Below are positions 33,764-43,044 of a DNA stretch of 64,000 nucleotides, piece after piece (the first letter of the stretch is position 1; each line of letters opens with the position of its first letter). Origin of the DNA: Palsa-1447 sp964509885 (lineage in GTDB: Bacteria; Verrucomicrobiota; Verrucomicrobiia; Opitutales; Opitutaceae); NCBI GenBank assembly GCA_964509885.1, contig CAZDZL010000013.1:1-64000 (forward strand), in the 5' to 3' direction. The translations under genes were made by a program, and so were the position numbers. The notes beneath the pieces are model-generated. The model saw nothing but the letters and a program-made list of their open reading frames with translations. It ran no database searches and was not told the origin of the DNA.

Positions 33764-35452
33764 ATGACACTGAGATCGCATGTTCAGCGGGCCCGGGCAT
33801 GGATGAACCTGTCCGCGCCGGCGCTGATCGCGCTCCTGCAGCGGGCACCCGCCCTGCGCGGCGCCGCGGCCGCGGAGGAGCTCGCCGCGGCGTCCCCCAT
33901 CGTCGAGCTCTTGAGGACGGCGGCCCTGGCGGCCGCCGCGCTCGGCGCCATCGACGCCCAGGCGGGCGCCACGCTCCTCGCGAGCTCGCTGACCCCCGAT
34001 CCGACCGGGCCCCTGCCCACATTCTACGCCACCGTCGGGACCCCCATCACGCCGCTCGCCTTCACGATCGCGAACCTGATCGCGATCGGCTCATGGAAGA
34101 TCGTGGGCCAGATCCCGCCCGGCCTCACCCTGACGACCCTCCAGCCCAACGGGGGAAGCCTGACGGGGTTCGGGGGGGACCTCGACGCGACGACGGACGC
34201 CAATCCCCTGACGACCCCGATCCTCGAGGGGACGCCGACGGTCGCGGGAACCTACATGTTCACCATGCAGGGATTCTGGAAGGGAGGGGAGTCGGGGGGC
34301 CCGTTCGCGGGCAAGGGCATATCGTCGCCATTTCCGTTCACGATCGTCGTGAAAGGCATTGCCCCCACGTTCTCGACGCAGCCGATCTCGGTGACGGTGA
34401 CGGGCGGCACCGTGGCGCTGGACGCGGTGTCCAGCGTCGAATCCTCCTACCAGTGGATGCTCAACGGATCGACGCCGGTCGCCGGGGCGACAAGCCCTAC
34501 CCTCCTGATAGCCGACGCCGCGGCCGCGGTGGGAACCTACACCTGCGTCGCGACGAATGCTCTCGGGTCGGTCACGAGCAGCCCGGCAACGGTTTCGCTG
34601 GCCTCGACGAATGACATCGGGCGGCTGGTGAACATCTCGACGCGCGCCACGGTCGGCACCGGAGCCAACATCCTGATCGCAGGCTTCACCGTGGGCGGCT
34701 CGGGAACGGCCGGCTCGGAGCCGCTCCTTGTGCGGGGATCGGGGCCCGCGCTCGCCCCATACGGCGTCGCGGGCACGCTTGCCGACCCGCAGCTGAAGCT
34801 CTTCCGCACGAACCCCGACGGGACGTCCACCCTCGTGGAGAGCAACGCCGGGTGGAGCGCGGACGCCCAGATCGCCGCGGCGGCCACGGCCCTCGGCGCC
34901 TTCTCGTGGGGCCCGGCCGCGACAAAGGACTCGGCGATTCTTACGGTGCAGCCAAAGGGCTCCTACACGGCGCAGATCGCCGGGGAAAGCGGCGACACCG
35001 GGGTCGCCCTGGCGGAAGTCTACGACGCAACACCCGCGGGCACGTACTCGCCCTCGTCGCCGAGGATCACGAACATCTCGGCGCGCGTCCAGGTCGGTAC
35101 GGGCGGCAACATCCTGATCGCCGGGTTCACAATCGGCGGCAGCACCGCGCGCACCGTCCTCATCCGAGCCTCGGGACCGGGGCTGGTCCAGTTCGGCGTG
35201 ACCGGGATCCTGCCGGACCCGATGCTGCAGGTCTACTCGGGCCCCACCCTGCTCGCCGGCAACAGCGGCTGGGGCGCCGACGCGCAGATCTCCTCGACCG
35301 CCGCGTCCGTGGGCGCCTTCGCCTGGAATGTCCTGACGAGTATCGACTCGGCCCTCCTCGTCACGCTTCCCCCCGGGGGCTACACGGCCCAGGTATCAGG
35401 GGCGCTGGGCGACACCGGGGTCGCGCTCGTCGAGGTCTACGAGGTGCCGTAG
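33764..35452 (+). CDS. secreted Opitutaceae-type repeat protein with an Ig-like domain
   Basis: A 562-residue extracellular protein with an N-terminal hydrophobic segment (LLRTAALAAAALGAIDAQAG, about residues 48-67) and an Ig-fold with conserved Trp and Tyr-x-Cys (SSYQWMLNGSTPVAG and VGTYTCVATNALGS, about 205-280). Two copies of a module of about 130 residues follow, each starting RLVNISTRATVGTG or RITNISARVQVGTG, with ILIAGFT, a SGPAL or SGPGL turn and GDTGVALAEVYD. This duplicated module is frequent in Opitutaceae secreted proteins and supports the taxonomic call. Its role is unknown; the protein is probably surface-exposed. Confidence 0.82.
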   Translation: MTLRSHVQRARAWMNLSAPALIALLQRAPALRGAAAAEELAAASPIVELLRTAALAAAALGAIDAQAGATLLASSLTPDPTGPLPTFYATVGTPITPLAFTIANLIAIGSWKIVGQIPPGLTLTTLQPNGGSLTGFGGDLDATTDANPLTTPILEGTPTVAGTYMFTMQGFWKGGESGGPFAGKGISSPFPFTIVVKGIAPTFSTQPISVTVTGGTVALDAVSSVESSYQWMLNGSTPVAGATSPTLLIADAAAAVGTYTCVATNALGSVTSSPATVSLASTNDIGRLVNISTRATVGTGANILIAGFTVGGSGTAGSEPLLVRGSGPALAPYGVAGTLADPQLKLFRTNPDGTSTLVESNAGWSADAQIAAAATALGAFSWGPAATKDSAILTVQPKGSYTAQIAGESGDTGVALAEVYDATPAGTYSPSSPRITNISARVQVGTGGNILIAGFTIGGSTARTVLIRASGPGLVQFGVTGILPDPMLQVYSGPTLLAGNSGWGADAQISSTAASVGAFAWNVLTSIDSALLVTLPPGGYTAQVSGALGDTGVALVEVYEVP

Positions 35453-35680
35453 CCCCGGCGCCCCGAACGGGCCGCCCCTTTCACCGGGTCGGGTGTTACC
35501 CTACCGCGCCCGGCGGTTCCGCGTCCCGTCGAACGCGGTTTGCCCCAGGCAGGTCGCACGCAGGCCAACGCCTTGGGCGATTTTTTCAGGAATTCCTCCC
35601 CTCCGCAGCGCCGCAGCCGGCCCGGGCCGCGCGCACCGGCGCAGCTTGCCTTCCTTTGACGCCGCCCCCGAAAATCCGAG

Positions 35681-37675
35681 ATGCAAGAAGCACAGACGCT
35701 TGTCGGCGACGATGCCCTCCAGCAAAGACTCAGCGACCACTCAAGGACCAAGGAGGAACTCCGCAGCAAGACGGCGATCCTAGAGGCCCAGCTCGACGCC
35801 AGCATCGACGGCATCCTCGTCGTGGACCTCCAGCGCAGGAAGATCCTGCAGAACCAGCGCTGCATCGATCTCTGGAAGATACCGCCCGAGATCATGGCTA
35901 AGGGCGACGTGGCCCAGGTCGACTTCGTGATGGGCCGGACCAAGGACCCCAAGCAGTTTGTCGAGAAGGTGGTCTACCTCTACGAGCATCCCCGGGAGTC
36001 CAGCCGGGACGAGATCGAACTCGTCGACGGCATGATCCTCGACCGGTACTCGGCGCCGGTCCGGGACAAGGAAGGGGAGATATACGGCAGGATCTGGACA
36101 TTCCGCGACATCACGGAGAAGCGCGCCTCGAGGATCGCGCTCCAGAAGAGCGAGGAGCGCTTCAAGATCCTGGCGCGAGCGACGAGCGACGCGATCTGGG
36201 ACTGGGACGTGACGACCGGCACCGTCTGGCGCAACGACAACTACGCGACCCTGTTCGGCATCGGGTCGACCGACCTCGGAAAAGAGGATTCCACGTGGTC
36301 CAGCCGGATACACCTTGACGATCGCGACCGGGTTCTCGCCAGCCTCCAGGCCTCCCTGGACGGCGAGGCGCAGACGTGGTTCGAGGAATACAGGTTCCAC
36401 AGGCTCGACGGTTCCGTGATGTCCGTCGAGGACCACGCCCACATCATGCGCGGCACCGACGGCCGCGCCTTCCGGGTGGTGGGCGGCGTCTCGGACGTCA
36501 CGAGGAAGAACGAGGTCGAGGCCCAGCAGCTTCGCAGCCAGCGCTTCGAGAGCATCGGCACGCTCGCCGGCGGCATGGCCCACGACCTGAACAACGTGCT
36601 CACCCCCGTCCTCGTGGCCGTCGAGCTGCTGCGCACGACGATCGGCAGCAACAGGGACCAGCTCACGCTGGTCGACACCATCGAGTCCAACACCCGGCGG
36701 GGGGCCGACCTCGTGCGCCAGGTGCTCACCTACGCCCGCGGAAGCAGCGGCGAGCGCAAGAGCGTGAACCTCAAGGAGCTCTTTCTCGGCATGGAGTCCA
36801 TGATACGGGAGACCTTCCCCCGCAAGATCCGGATCGCCATGAACGTCCCGGACGGCCTCTGGCCCGTCGTCGGTGACCCTACGCAGCTTCACCAGGTGCT
36901 GATCAACCTCGCCGTCAACGCGCGCGACGCGCTGCCGGGCGAGGGCGAGATCTCCTTCTCCGCGTCCAACGTGGTGCTCGACGGCGAATTCGCCTCAGCG
37001 AAAGGGTCCACCGAGGCCCTCCCGTTCGTTGTGCTGACGGTCGCGGACTCCGGCGCCGGGATCCCGCCCGATATCCGCGACCGCATTTTCGAGCCATTCT
37101 TCACCACGAAGGACGTGGGCAGCGGCAGCGGCCTCGGCCTGTCGACGGTGCAGGGCATCGTGAAGTCCCACGGCGGCACCGTGAGGGTCTCAAGCAAGGT
37201 GGGCTTTGGGTCGACGTTCGAGGTGCGCCTTCCCGCGGCCCCGGGGACCCGGGCGGAGCGGCCGCAACCCGCGACGCCGGGGCTTTCCCTGGGCCGGGGG
37301 GAACTCGTCCTCGTGGTGGATGACGAGCCCTCGGTAAGCGGGATCGTGGCGCTCATGCTCGAGACCTACGGCTACCGGGTGCTCACCGCGTCCGACGGGG
37401 CCCGGGCGACCGCGCTCTACGCCCAGCACGCGCATGAGATCGCCGTCGTCATCACCGACATGATGATGCCGATCATGGACGGCCACGCGACCATCGAGGC
37501 CATCAAGCGGATAAACCCCGCGGCGAAAATCATCGCGGTGAGCGGCATCGCGGAGACGGGAAGCCCCGCGAGGGCGGCGAACGCGGGCGCCAAGGACTTT
37601 CTGGCGAAGCCCTACAGCACCTTCACGATCCTCCCGCTTGTCCGCACCGTCATCGACCGACCGGCCTCGCCCTGA
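35681..37675 (+). CDS. hybrid sensor histidine kinase, PAS-PAS-HisKA-HATPase-REC
   Basis: A 664-residue soluble hybrid kinase. The order is a short N-terminal coiled coil (residues 15-38), PAS 1 (about 38-150, ending IWTFRDITEKR), PAS 2 with PAC (about 155-280), HisKA with phospho-acceptor His301 (GGMAHDLNNVLTPV), HATPase (N box NLAVNARDAL near 410, G1 VADSGAGIP near 455, G2 GSGSGLGLSTV near 483), and a C-terminal receiver (VLVVDDEPSV, phospho-Asp593 in ITDMMMP). There is no membrane segment, so it senses a cytoplasmic cue through the PAS domains. No partner regulator gene is adjacent; the phosphorelay target lies elsewhere. Confidence 0.95.
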   Translation: MQEAQTLVGDDALQQRLSDHSRTKEELRSKTAILEAQLDASIDGILVVDLQRRKILQNQRCIDLWKIPPEIMAKGDVAQVDFVMGRTKDPKQFVEKVVYLYEHPRESSRDEIELVDGMILDRYSAPVRDKEGEIYGRIWTFRDITEKRASRIALQKSEERFKILARATSDAIWDWDVTTGTVWRNDNYATLFGIGSTDLGKEDSTWSSRIHLDDRDRVLASLQASLDGEAQTWFEEYRFHRLDGSVMSVEDHAHIMRGTDGRAFRVVGGVSDVTRKNEVEAQQLRSQRFESIGTLAGGMAHDLNNVLTPVLVAVELLRTTIGSNRDQLTLVDTIESNTRRGADLVRQVLTYARGSSGERKSVNLKELFLGMESMIRETFPRKIRIAMNVPDGLWPVVGDPTQLHQVLINLAVNARDALPGEGEISFSASNVVLDGEFASAKGSTEALPFVVLTVADSGAGIPPDIRDRIFEPFFTTKDVGSGSGLGLSTVQGIVKSHGGTVRVSSKVGFGSTFEVRLPAAPGTRAERPQPATPGLSLGRGELVLVVDDEPSVSGIVALMLETYGYRVLTASDGARATALYAQHAHEIAVVITDMMMPIMDGHATIEAIKRINPAAKIIAVSGIAETGSPARAANAGAKDFLAKPYSTFTILPLVRTVIDRPASP

Positions 37676-37684
37676 GACGCCGGG

Positions 37685-38257
37685 CTAGGTCGGTCTCTCG
37701 CCGGCGGCGCGAAGGAGGTAGATGTGGCTCGCGACCAACATCGGCACGATCCAGAGCGGGATCAGCGCCAGAGGAAGCGCCGCAAGCTCGGCCATCGACC
37801 CCGGCCTCGTGTTGCTGAGCCACGTGGCCGTCCCCACCGCGACCACGAGGTCCGCCAGGCCGATCCAGTTCCAGGCGCGAAGCGCGAGCGGGAAACCGCG
37901 CGTGCCCAACAGGTGGAGCAGGACCGCGGCCCCGGACGCCGCGACCACGTCACCCCACCCCGCGCGCTCCGCGAACTCGGCGGGCAGCCTTCCCCGCGCG
38001 TGCAGCCAGATGAAGTACAGGCCGACGAAGCGCGCAAGGTGGGCCGCCAGTATCCCGCGCGGACCGAGCGAATCCATCCCCTCGCGGAGGCTACCGGGCC
38101 GAAGGACGCCCGCCGTGAACGCCGCGGTCGCGCCGGCGATCACTAACGGGACGGCCTGCGGGGGGACCCTCGCCATCGCGTGGAAGGAGCCGGCAACGCC
38201 CGCGGCGATGCCCCACGAGGCGACGAGCGCGAGGAAGCGGGGATTCGGCGCGCCCAT
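37685..38257 (-). CDS. integral membrane protein of unknown function
   Basis: A 190-residue hydrophobic protein with about six membrane segments, for example FLALVASWGIAAGVAGSFHA, AVPLVIAGATAAFTAGVL, WNWIGLADLVVAVGTATWLS and LALIPLWIVPMLVASHIYLL. No motif known to me beyond hydrophobicity and charged loops. It follows the EVE-domain gene on the same strand with a 6-base gap, so the two are probably one transcript, and it converges with the hybrid kinase gene. Confidence 0.75.
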   Translation of the reverse strand: MGAPNPRFLALVASWGIAAGVAGSFHAMARVPPQAVPLVIAGATAAFTAGVLRPGSLREGMDSLGPRGILAAHLARFVGLYFIWLHARGRLPAEFAERAGWGDVVAASGAAVLLHLLGTRGFPLALRAWNWIGLADLVVAVGTATWLSNTRPGSMAELAALPLALIPLWIVPMLVASHIYLLRAAGERPT

Positions 38258-38263
38258 GCCGGC

Positions 38264-38713
38264 CTATCCCCCCAGCTTCACGACGTGCTCAAACTCCGCG
38301 CGGGTGAGCGGCATGACGGAAAGCCGGCTGTGGCGCACGAGGATCACGCCCGCGAGCGCCGGGTCCGCCTTCACCTGCGCCAGCGGCACCGGTCGGGCGA
38401 GCCTGCGGACCGCCTCGAGCTCCACCGACACCCAGGCGGGCTCGTCCGCCGTGGGATCCGGGTAGGCGGAGCGGGTCACCCTGGCGACGGCGACGACGGA
38501 CTTGCTCTCGCCGCTCTCGTAGAAGAGCACGGGGTCGCCGGGGCGCATGCCGTTCAGGTTGTTTCGGGCCTGGTAGTTGCGGACGCCGTCCCAGGACGTG
38601 CGGCGGTCCCGCTCGAACATCGCCCACGAGTAGCTCTCGGGCTCCTGCTTCACGAGCCAGTGCCCCCCTCCCCCGGCATCCCCGGCGCCCGGCGGCTTGG
38701 TTCTTGGGCTCAT
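38264..38713 (-). CDS. EVE domain protein
   Basis: A 149-residue EVE-domain protein of the thymocyte nuclear protein 1-like type. It reads HWLVKQEPESYSWAMFERDR, then SWDGVRNYQARNNLNGMRPG and DPVLFYESGESKSVVAVARV, ending MPLTRAEFEHVVKLGG. EVE domains are PUA-related and bind modified bases in nucleic acids. In bacteria they occur as stand-alone proteins and next to restriction enzymes; no nuclease is adjacent here. The ATG at 38713 was chosen because the domain begins shortly after it. Confidence 0.93.
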   Translation of the reverse strand: MSPRTKPPGAGDAGGGGHWLVKQEPESYSWAMFERDRRTSWDGVRNYQARNNLNGMRPGDPVLFYESGESKSVVAVARVTRSAYPDPTADEPAWVSVELEAVRRLARPVPLAQVKADPALAGVILVRHSRLSVMPLTRAEFEHVVKLGG

Positions 38714-38873
38714 GGCGCGGGGATCATGGGGCCGCGCGCCGGGGCCCGGCAAAGCGAAATTTCGGGACGGCCCAGGGAACTGTAGGATTGCCGCCCGGGC
38801 GCGGGTGCGCCTTCCTGCGTGCATCCCCCTTTCGCCCGTACCAGGCGGCAACACGCGGCCCCAGGGGGACACG

Positions 38874-39587
38874 ATGAACAAAACCCTCGCACGCTTAAGC
38901 CTCCTTCTCTGCACCCTCCTGCCCGCCGCCCCCCTGGCGCGCGCCTCCGAGCCCAACACGCTCTCCGACACGGAGCAGTCGGGGGGCTGGCACCTCCTCT
39001 TTGACGGGAGCTCGCTCAAGGGCTGGCGCAGCCTCACCGACCCGGACCCGGGAGCGGGCTGGAAGGTCATCGACGGCTGCATCGTGCGCACGGCCAAGGC
39101 CGGCGACCTGCTGACCATCGATGATTTCGGGGACTTTGAGCTCTCGATCGAGTGGAAGGTCGCGGACGAGACCAACAGCGGCATTCTCTACCGGGTATCG
39201 CTCAGCGAGGCCCAGACGTTCTACACGGGCCCCGAGTTCCAGATACTGGACAACATCCACGGGGGCGACCGCCTCGACCCGAAGCACACGGCCGGGGCGC
39301 TCTACGACCTCGTTGCCCCGACGAAGGACGTCACTCGCCCCGTCGGCTCATGGAACGAGACGCGAATCCTCGTGAAGGGCTGGCACATCGAGCACTGGCT
39401 CAACGGCGAGAAGATCGTGGACATCGACCTCGACAGCCCCGAGGGCCGGGCGCTCAAGGCGCACAGCAAGTTCAGCTCGATGTCCTCGTTCGCCAGCTAC
39501 AAGCACGGCCACTTCGCGCTGCAGGACCACGGCGGCATGGTTAGCTTCCGCAACATCAAGGTCCGCGAGCTGCCCTCCGGCCCCTGA
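38874..39587 (+). CDS. secreted DUF1080 protein (3-keto-disaccharide hydrolase family)
   Basis: A 237-residue secreted jelly-roll protein: signal peptide MNKTLARLSLLLCTLLPAAP with cleavage near ARA-SEP, then the DUF1080 core. Visible motifs are WHLLFDGSSLKGWRSL, DFELSIEWKVADETNSGILY, PEFQILDNIHGGDRLDPKHT and the closing MVSFRNIKVRELP. Characterised members hydrolyse 3-keto-glycosides; many Planctomycetes and Verrucomicrobia carry large numbers of them. It lies 21 bases before the lactate permease gene on the same strand. Confidence 0.93.
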   Translation: MNKTLARLSLLLCTLLPAAPLARASEPNTLSDTEQSGGWHLLFDGSSLKGWRSLTDPDPGAGWKVIDGCIVRTAKAGDLLTIDDFGDFELSIEWKVADETNSGILYRVSLSEAQTFYTGPEFQILDNIHGGDRLDPKHTAGALYDLVAPTKDVTRPVGSWNETRILVKGWHIEHWLNGEKIVDIDLDSPEGRALKAHSKFSSMSSFASYKHGHFALQDHGGMVSFRNIKVRELPSGP

Positions 39588-39608
39588 TGCCGCGGGGCTG
39601 AAGGAACG

Positions 39609-41246
39609 ATGCCCTGGATCCAGGCCTACGCCCCGGTCGGGGAAGGCGTGGCCCTTTCGGCCGGCGTCGCGGCGGTCCCGCTCGCCGTCCTGTTCGTCTG
39701 CCTCGCCCTCCTCAGGATGAAGGTGTTCAAGGCGGCCCTCTGCGCCCTGGCCGCGGCCTCGGTCCTGTCCGTAACCGCGTGGGGCATGCCCGCGGGGCTG
39801 GCGGCCCGGGCGGCCGCGCAGGGCGCGGCCTTCGGGCTCTTCCCCGTCTTCTTCATCGTCCTCGCCAGCCTCTTTCTCTTCAACATCACGGTGAAGAGCG
39901 GGCAGTTCGACGTCATCCGGGCGTCGCTGGCGGACCTGACGGCCGACCGCAGGCTCCAGGCGCTCCTCATCGCGTTCTGCTTCGGCGCGTTCATCGAGGG
40001 CGCCGCGGGATTTGGCGCGCCCGTGGCCATCGCGGGCGCGACGCTGGTGGGGCTGGGATTCCGGCCGTTCCAAGCCGCGGGCCTGTGCCTCGTGGCGAAC
40101 ACGGCCCCTGTCGCTTTCGGCACCATCGGCATCCCCATCGTCGCCCTCGGAGGCGTGATGGGCCTAAACGACGCCGGGCTCATGAAGCTCTCGGCCGTCG
40201 TCGGCCACCAGCTTCCCTTCATCTCCCTGATCCTGCCCGCCTACCTCGTCCTCATCATGGCGGGACCCCGGAAGACGGCCGAGGTCCTGCCCGCGGTCGT
40301 GGCCTGCGGCGCCGCATTCGCCGGCTGCCAGTGGTTCGTCGCCAGCCGCCTCGGGCCCTACCTGCCGGACATCATCTCGTCCCTCGCCGCCATGGCCGCC
40401 CTGGTGGTCCTGCTCCGGTTCTGGCGGCCGCGGACCTTGTTCCGCTTCGACCACGATCCGTCCATCGGGGCCGGCCACGGCCACGGGCCGGCCGTGGTCC
40501 TGCGGGCGTGGTTCCCCTACCTGGCCCTGACGGCGATGGTCCTCCTCTGGGGCGCGCCCCCGGTGAAGGCCACCCTCAACCGGACCACTGTCATGATTCC
40601 CGTCGCCGGCCTGGACAACGCCATCGCGAAGCCGCCGGCGGCGCCGGGCGGCGCCGCGGTCCCCATCCCCGCGAAGTACAAGCTCGACTACCTCGCGAGC
40701 GGGGGATCCGCCGTCCTCATCGCGGCCCTTCTCTCCGGGGTGCTCTCAGGGTTGGGGGCGGGCGAGGTGCTGCGCATCTTCGGCAGGACGCTCCACGACC
40801 TGCGCTTTCCGGCGCTCACGTTCGCGTCCGTCCTTGCCCTGGCCTACGTGATGAACGCCTCCGGCATGACCGCCGCGCTCGGCATCTTCTGCACCCGGGC
40901 CGGCCGGCTCTTCCCCTTCGTCGCGCCCGTCCTCGGGTGGATTGGCGTCTTCCTGACGGGATCCGACACGTCGAGCAACGTCCTCTTCGGCGGCCTCCAG
41001 AAATCCGCCGCCGAGCAGCTGGGCATAAACCCGCTCCTGACCGCCGCGGCCAACACGAGCGGCGGCGTCATGGGAAAGATGATCTCGCCGCAGTCCCTCG
41101 CCGTCGCCTGCGCGGCGACGGGCATGGTCGGCGAGGAGGGATCCCTCTTCCGGTTCACGCTGAAGCACTCGGTCCCGCTGCTGCTCGTCATCTGCGCGAT
41201 CACCTACCTGCAGGCCTACTACCTGACATGGATGGTCCCGTCCTGA
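39609..41246 (+). CDS. lctP: L-lactate permease family transporter
   Basis: A 545-residue LctP/LldP-type permease importing lactate or glycolate with protons. About twelve to fourteen membrane segments are visible. Family motifs include LIAFCFGAFIEGAAGFGAPV, NTAPVAFGTIGIPIVALG and the C-terminal FLTGSDTSSNVLFGGLQKSA, AAANTSGGVMGKMISPQS. All are intact, so it should be functional. The spacing to the upstream DUF1080 gene suggests co-transcription. No lactate dehydrogenase or glycolate oxidase gene is adjacent, leaving the exact substrate uncertain. Confidence 0.94.
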   Translation: MPWIQAYAPVGEGVALSAGVAAVPLAVLFVCLALLRMKVFKAALCALAAASVLSVTAWGMPAGLAARAAAQGAAFGLFPVFFIVLASLFLFNITVKSGQFDVIRASLADLTADRRLQALLIAFCFGAFIEGAAGFGAPVAIAGATLVGLGFRPFQAAGLCLVANTAPVAFGTIGIPIVALGGVMGLNDAGLMKLSAVVGHQLPFISLILPAYLVLIMAGPRKTAEVLPAVVACGAAFAGCQWFVASRLGPYLPDIISSLAAMAALVVLLRFWRPRTLFRFDHDPSIGAGHGHGPAVVLRAWFPYLALTAMVLLWGAPPVKATLNRTTVMIPVAGLDNAIAKPPAAPGGAAVPIPAKYKLDYLASGGSAVLIAALLSGVLSGLGAGEVLRIFGRTLHDLRFPALTFASVLALAYVMNASGMTAALGIFCTRAGRLFPFVAPVLGWIGVFLTGSDTSSNVLFGGLQKSAAEQLGINPLLTAAANTSGGVMGKMISPQSLAVACAATGMVGEEGSLFRFTLKHSVPLLLVICAITYLQAYYLTWMVPS

Positions 41247-41250
41247 CGCC

Positions 41251-41775
41251 ATGGCTCTCGCGCTCTTCCCGACAGCCTTCGGCACCTGCGGCCTCTCGTG
41301 GGACGAGGGGCGCCTGAGCGGATTCCAGCTCCCCGGCCCGACGGAGGAGCACACGCTTGGCCGGCTCGCGCAAAGGGGCGGGGACGTCGTCGCCGAGCGC
41401 GAGGCGCCCGAGTGGGTGCGCGCGGTCGTCGCGCGGGTGCGCCGGCATTTCGAGGGCGACCTGCAGGACTTCTCGGACGCCCCGCTCGACTGGAAGCGGG
41501 TCAGCGAGTTCCAAAGGGCCGTGTACCTCCAGGCGCAGGCGGTGCGGCCGGGATTCAAGACGAGCTACGGGGACATCGCCAAGGCCATCGCCCTCGGCCC
41601 CGAGTCGGCTCGCGCCGTCGGCGTCGCCCTCGCGACGAACCCGTGGCCCCTCCTCGTGCCCTGCCACCGGGTCGTGTCCGCGAACGACAGGATGACGGGG
41701 TTCTCAGCGCCCGGCGGGATCCTCACGAAGACGCGCCTGCTCGCGCTCGAGGGAGCCGAGTTGCTTTCGGAGTGA
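41251..41775 (+). CDS. methylated-DNA-[protein]-cysteine S-methyltransferase
   Basis: A 174-residue suicide DNA repair protein that transfers O6-methyl groups from guanine to its own cysteine. The active-site loop PCHRVV holds Cys138. The helix-turn-helix region contains FQRAVYLQAQAVRPG and SYGDIAKAIALGPESARAVG, and the Asn hinge ATNPWPLLVPCHR precedes the active site. The N-terminal domain is short but present. Only 4 bases separate it from the permease gene. Ogt-type and Ada-C-type proteins cannot be told apart here. Confidence 0.93.
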   Translation: MALALFPTAFGTCGLSWDEGRLSGFQLPGPTEEHTLGRLAQRGGDVVAEREAPEWVRAVVARVRRHFEGDLQDFSDAPLDWKRVSEFQRAVYLQAQAVRPGFKTSYGDIAKAIALGPESARAVGVALATNPWPLLVPCHRVVSANDRMTGFSAPGGILTKTRLLALEGAELLSE

Positions 41776-41834
41776 TATCTCCCGGGCCCGCTCGACAAAG
41801 CGGGATTTTTCGGTGTCTTGCGCCTTCGCCCGCA

Positions 41835-42896
41835 ATGCCGACCCTCTTCGATCCCGTCACCCTGGGCGACCTAATCCTGCCCAACCGCATCGTCATGGCG
41901 CCCCTCACCCGGGCGCGCGCGGGCGCGGAGCGCGTCCCGAACGCGCTCATGGCCGAGTACTACGCGCAGCGCGCCTCCGCCGGTCTGATCATCTCGGAGG
42001 CGACCTCCGTGACGCCCATGGGTGTCGGCTACGCCGACACGCCGGGCATCTGGTCGGCAGAGCAGGTCGAGGGCTGGAGGCTCGTGACGGCCGCGGTGCA
42101 CGCGGCCGGCGGCCGGATGATCCTGCAGCTCTGGCATGTCGGCCGCGTCTCGGACCCGGTCTTCCTCGACGGGGCGCTCCCCGTGGCCCCGAGCGCGCTG
42201 GCGCCCGCGGGACTCGTCCGGCTTGTCCGCCCGCAGAGGCCCTACACGACGCCTCGCGCGCTCGAGACCGCCGAGTTGCCGGGCATCGTGGAGGCCTACC
42301 GCACGGGCGCGCTCAACGCGCGCGACGCGGGCTTCGACGGCGTCGAGGTGCACGGGGCGAACGGATACCTCCTGGACCAGTTCCTCCAGGACGGCTCCAA
42401 CCGGCGCACGGACAAATACGGGGGACCGGTCGAGAACCGGGCGCGCCTGATGCTCGAGGTGACGGACGCCGTGATCTCCGTCTGGGGGGCGCGAAGGGTC
42501 GGCATGCACCTCGCCCCGCGCGGGGACGCGCAGTCCATGGGCGATTCCAACCCCCTTGCGACCTTCGGCTACGTCGCCCGAGAGCTCGGCGCCCGCGGGA
42601 TCGCCTTCATCTGTGCCCGCGAGTCGCTCGGCGAGAACCGCATCGGGCCCCAGCTGAAGGCGGCCTTCGGCGGCGCCTACATCGCAAACGAGAAGTTCTC
42701 GCAGGCGACCGCGGAGGAGGTCCTCGCCAGGGGCGAAGCCGACGCCGTGGCCTTCGGGGTACCTTTCCTCGCAAACCCGGACCTGCCCCGGCGCTTCGCC
42801 CTTAGGGCCCCGCTGAACGAGCCGCTGCCCGATTACTTCTACGTTCCCGGCCCCAGGGGATACACGGACTACCCCGCCCTCCCCGCATCTGGGTAA
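41835..42896 (+). CDS. NADH:flavin oxidoreductase, old yellow enzyme family
   Basis: A 353-residue FMN-dependent ene-reductase of the NemA/OYE class. It starts MPTLFDPVTLGDLILPNRIV, followed by MAPLTRARAG (FMN contact), QLWHVGRVSD, and the substrate-binding GVEVHGANGYLLDQFLQDGS with its His-x-x-Asn pair. The KYGGPVENRARL signature follows, with a C-terminal phosphate loop near VAFGVPFLANPDLPRR. Such enzymes reduce activated alkenes, nitroesters or quinones. It is on the same strand as the MGMT gene with a 59-base gap. The physiological substrate is not deducible. Confidence 0.94.
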   Translation: MPTLFDPVTLGDLILPNRIVMAPLTRARAGAERVPNALMAEYYAQRASAGLIISEATSVTPMGVGYADTPGIWSAEQVEGWRLVTAAVHAAGGRMILQLWHVGRVSDPVFLDGALPVAPSALAPAGLVRLVRPQRPYTTPRALETAELPGIVEAYRTGALNARDAGFDGVEVHGANGYLLDQFLQDGSNRRTDKYGGPVENRARLMLEVTDAVISVWGARRVGMHLAPRGDAQSMGDSNPLATFGYVARELGARGIAFICARESLGENRIGPQLKAAFGGAYIANEKFSQATAEEVLARGEADAVAFGVPFLANPDLPRRFALRAPLNEPLPDYFYVPGPRGYTDYPALPASG

Positions 42897-43044
42897 TGAC
42901 TGCAGGGCCCGCGTTAAAAATCTATAAACCAATGCCTTCGGAGCGCCGGCGACGCCCATAGGCAGGGCTTTGGTGTTGCGTCGCGCCCTCCCCGGCTGAG
43001 ACGATCCCGCGCCCCTGTCCAGCGGGCAAACCGAGCCACGCACC